A stretch of 64,000 bases of DNA, taken from positions 8,820,501 to 8,884,500 of the forward strand of contig NC_086352.1 of the NCBI RefSeq assembly GCF_036324505.1. Direction: 5' to 3'. This document shows positions 63,736-64,000 of this stretch, in pieces. Numbering within the stretch: the first letter of the stretch is position 1; every line of letters begins with the position of its first letter. The stretch is from Eleginops maclovinus (taxonomy: Eukaryota > Chordata > Actinopteri > Perciformes > Eleginopidae). Position numbers and translations under genes: made by a program. A model generated the notes under the pieces. It was not told where the DNA came from. It searched no databases and worked only from the letters and a program-made list of their open reading frames with translations.

Positions 63736-64000
63736 TCCAAGTCAGTTAGGTCTGATGTATTGCATAGCATTGTCAGTGTACCTTTGATAAACTTTACATA
63801 CTGTAAAGATTAGAAAGCAACAGACGCTTTATTTCACATTATTCCCTTCTTCTCTTGAACCCTTCAGTGTTTGTTTAAATCACTGTGCTCTATCATTACT
63901 ACGCGATTATGATCATATGACTTTGTGCTCATCATGCCTAGAATAGCATGTCATTATGCTGTTAGACGGCTGAGCATTTCCCTGGTTCATGGCTGAAGAT

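Overview
The window is nuclear DNA from a bony fish, most likely a percomorph teleost. Four things point that way. CA/GT microsatellites are dense and long. There are tRNA-headed SINEs with clear A and B boxes. There is a decayed Tc1-type transposon with TA target duplications, and there are 5'-truncated non-LTR retrotransposon ends with the protein signature common in fish genomes. Base composition is AT-rich, stop codons are frequent in all frames, and no bacterial gene organisation is seen. No protein-coding exon, structural RNA gene or CRISPR array can be supported, so I read the window as gene-poor intergenic or intronic DNA. Most open frames are chance, or translations of CA/GT repeats.

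Layout. 1-6.3 kb: three long CA/GT microsatellites in otherwise unique DNA. 6.3-9.5 kb: a mobile-element cluster holding a minus-strand SINE, an older repeat split by an internally deleted Tc1 element, and a TTAA-type (piggyBac-like) miniature element. 9.5-20 kb: mostly unique DNA with a guanine-rich tract, a SINE-core fragment, a promoter-like module at 13.1 kb and a plus-strand tRNA-SINE at 16.5 kb. 20.6-23 kb: a dispersed repeat bracketed by an 18-bp direct repeat, then a tandem pair of inverted-repeat units, the first split by a SINE that carries a 14-bp minisatellite. 26.3-27 kb: a retroposon-like tail and a LINE fragment with a perfect 13-bp target duplication. 27-33.5 kb: AT-rich unique DNA that looks regulatory by eye, with one microsatellite. 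33.5-34 kb: a second TTAA-flanked miniature element. 38.8-39.1 kb: an old tandem duplication. 42.2-44 kb: a second LINE fragment and a GC-rich block with a polyadenylation signal. 44-55.9 kb: mostly unique DNA. 55.9-57 kb: a repeat cluster with the second copy of the 20.7-kb repeat and a near-twin of the 6.3-kb SINE. 57-64 kb: unique DNA with two more CA repeats, a cluster of homeodomain-type sites, and a CT-rich dispersed-repeat tail near the right edge.

No pathway or operon is encoded. What can be read is a history of insertion: nested transposons, target-site duplications, internal deletions and tandem duplications. I found no convincing new biological system. The better candidates for follow-up are the duplicated element at 38.8 kb, the promoter/splice/poly(A)-like module at 13.1-13.95 kb, the inverted-repeat tandem at 22-23 kb, the dispersed repeat at 20.7/55.9 kb, and the ATTA-rich blocks that may be conserved non-coding elements.
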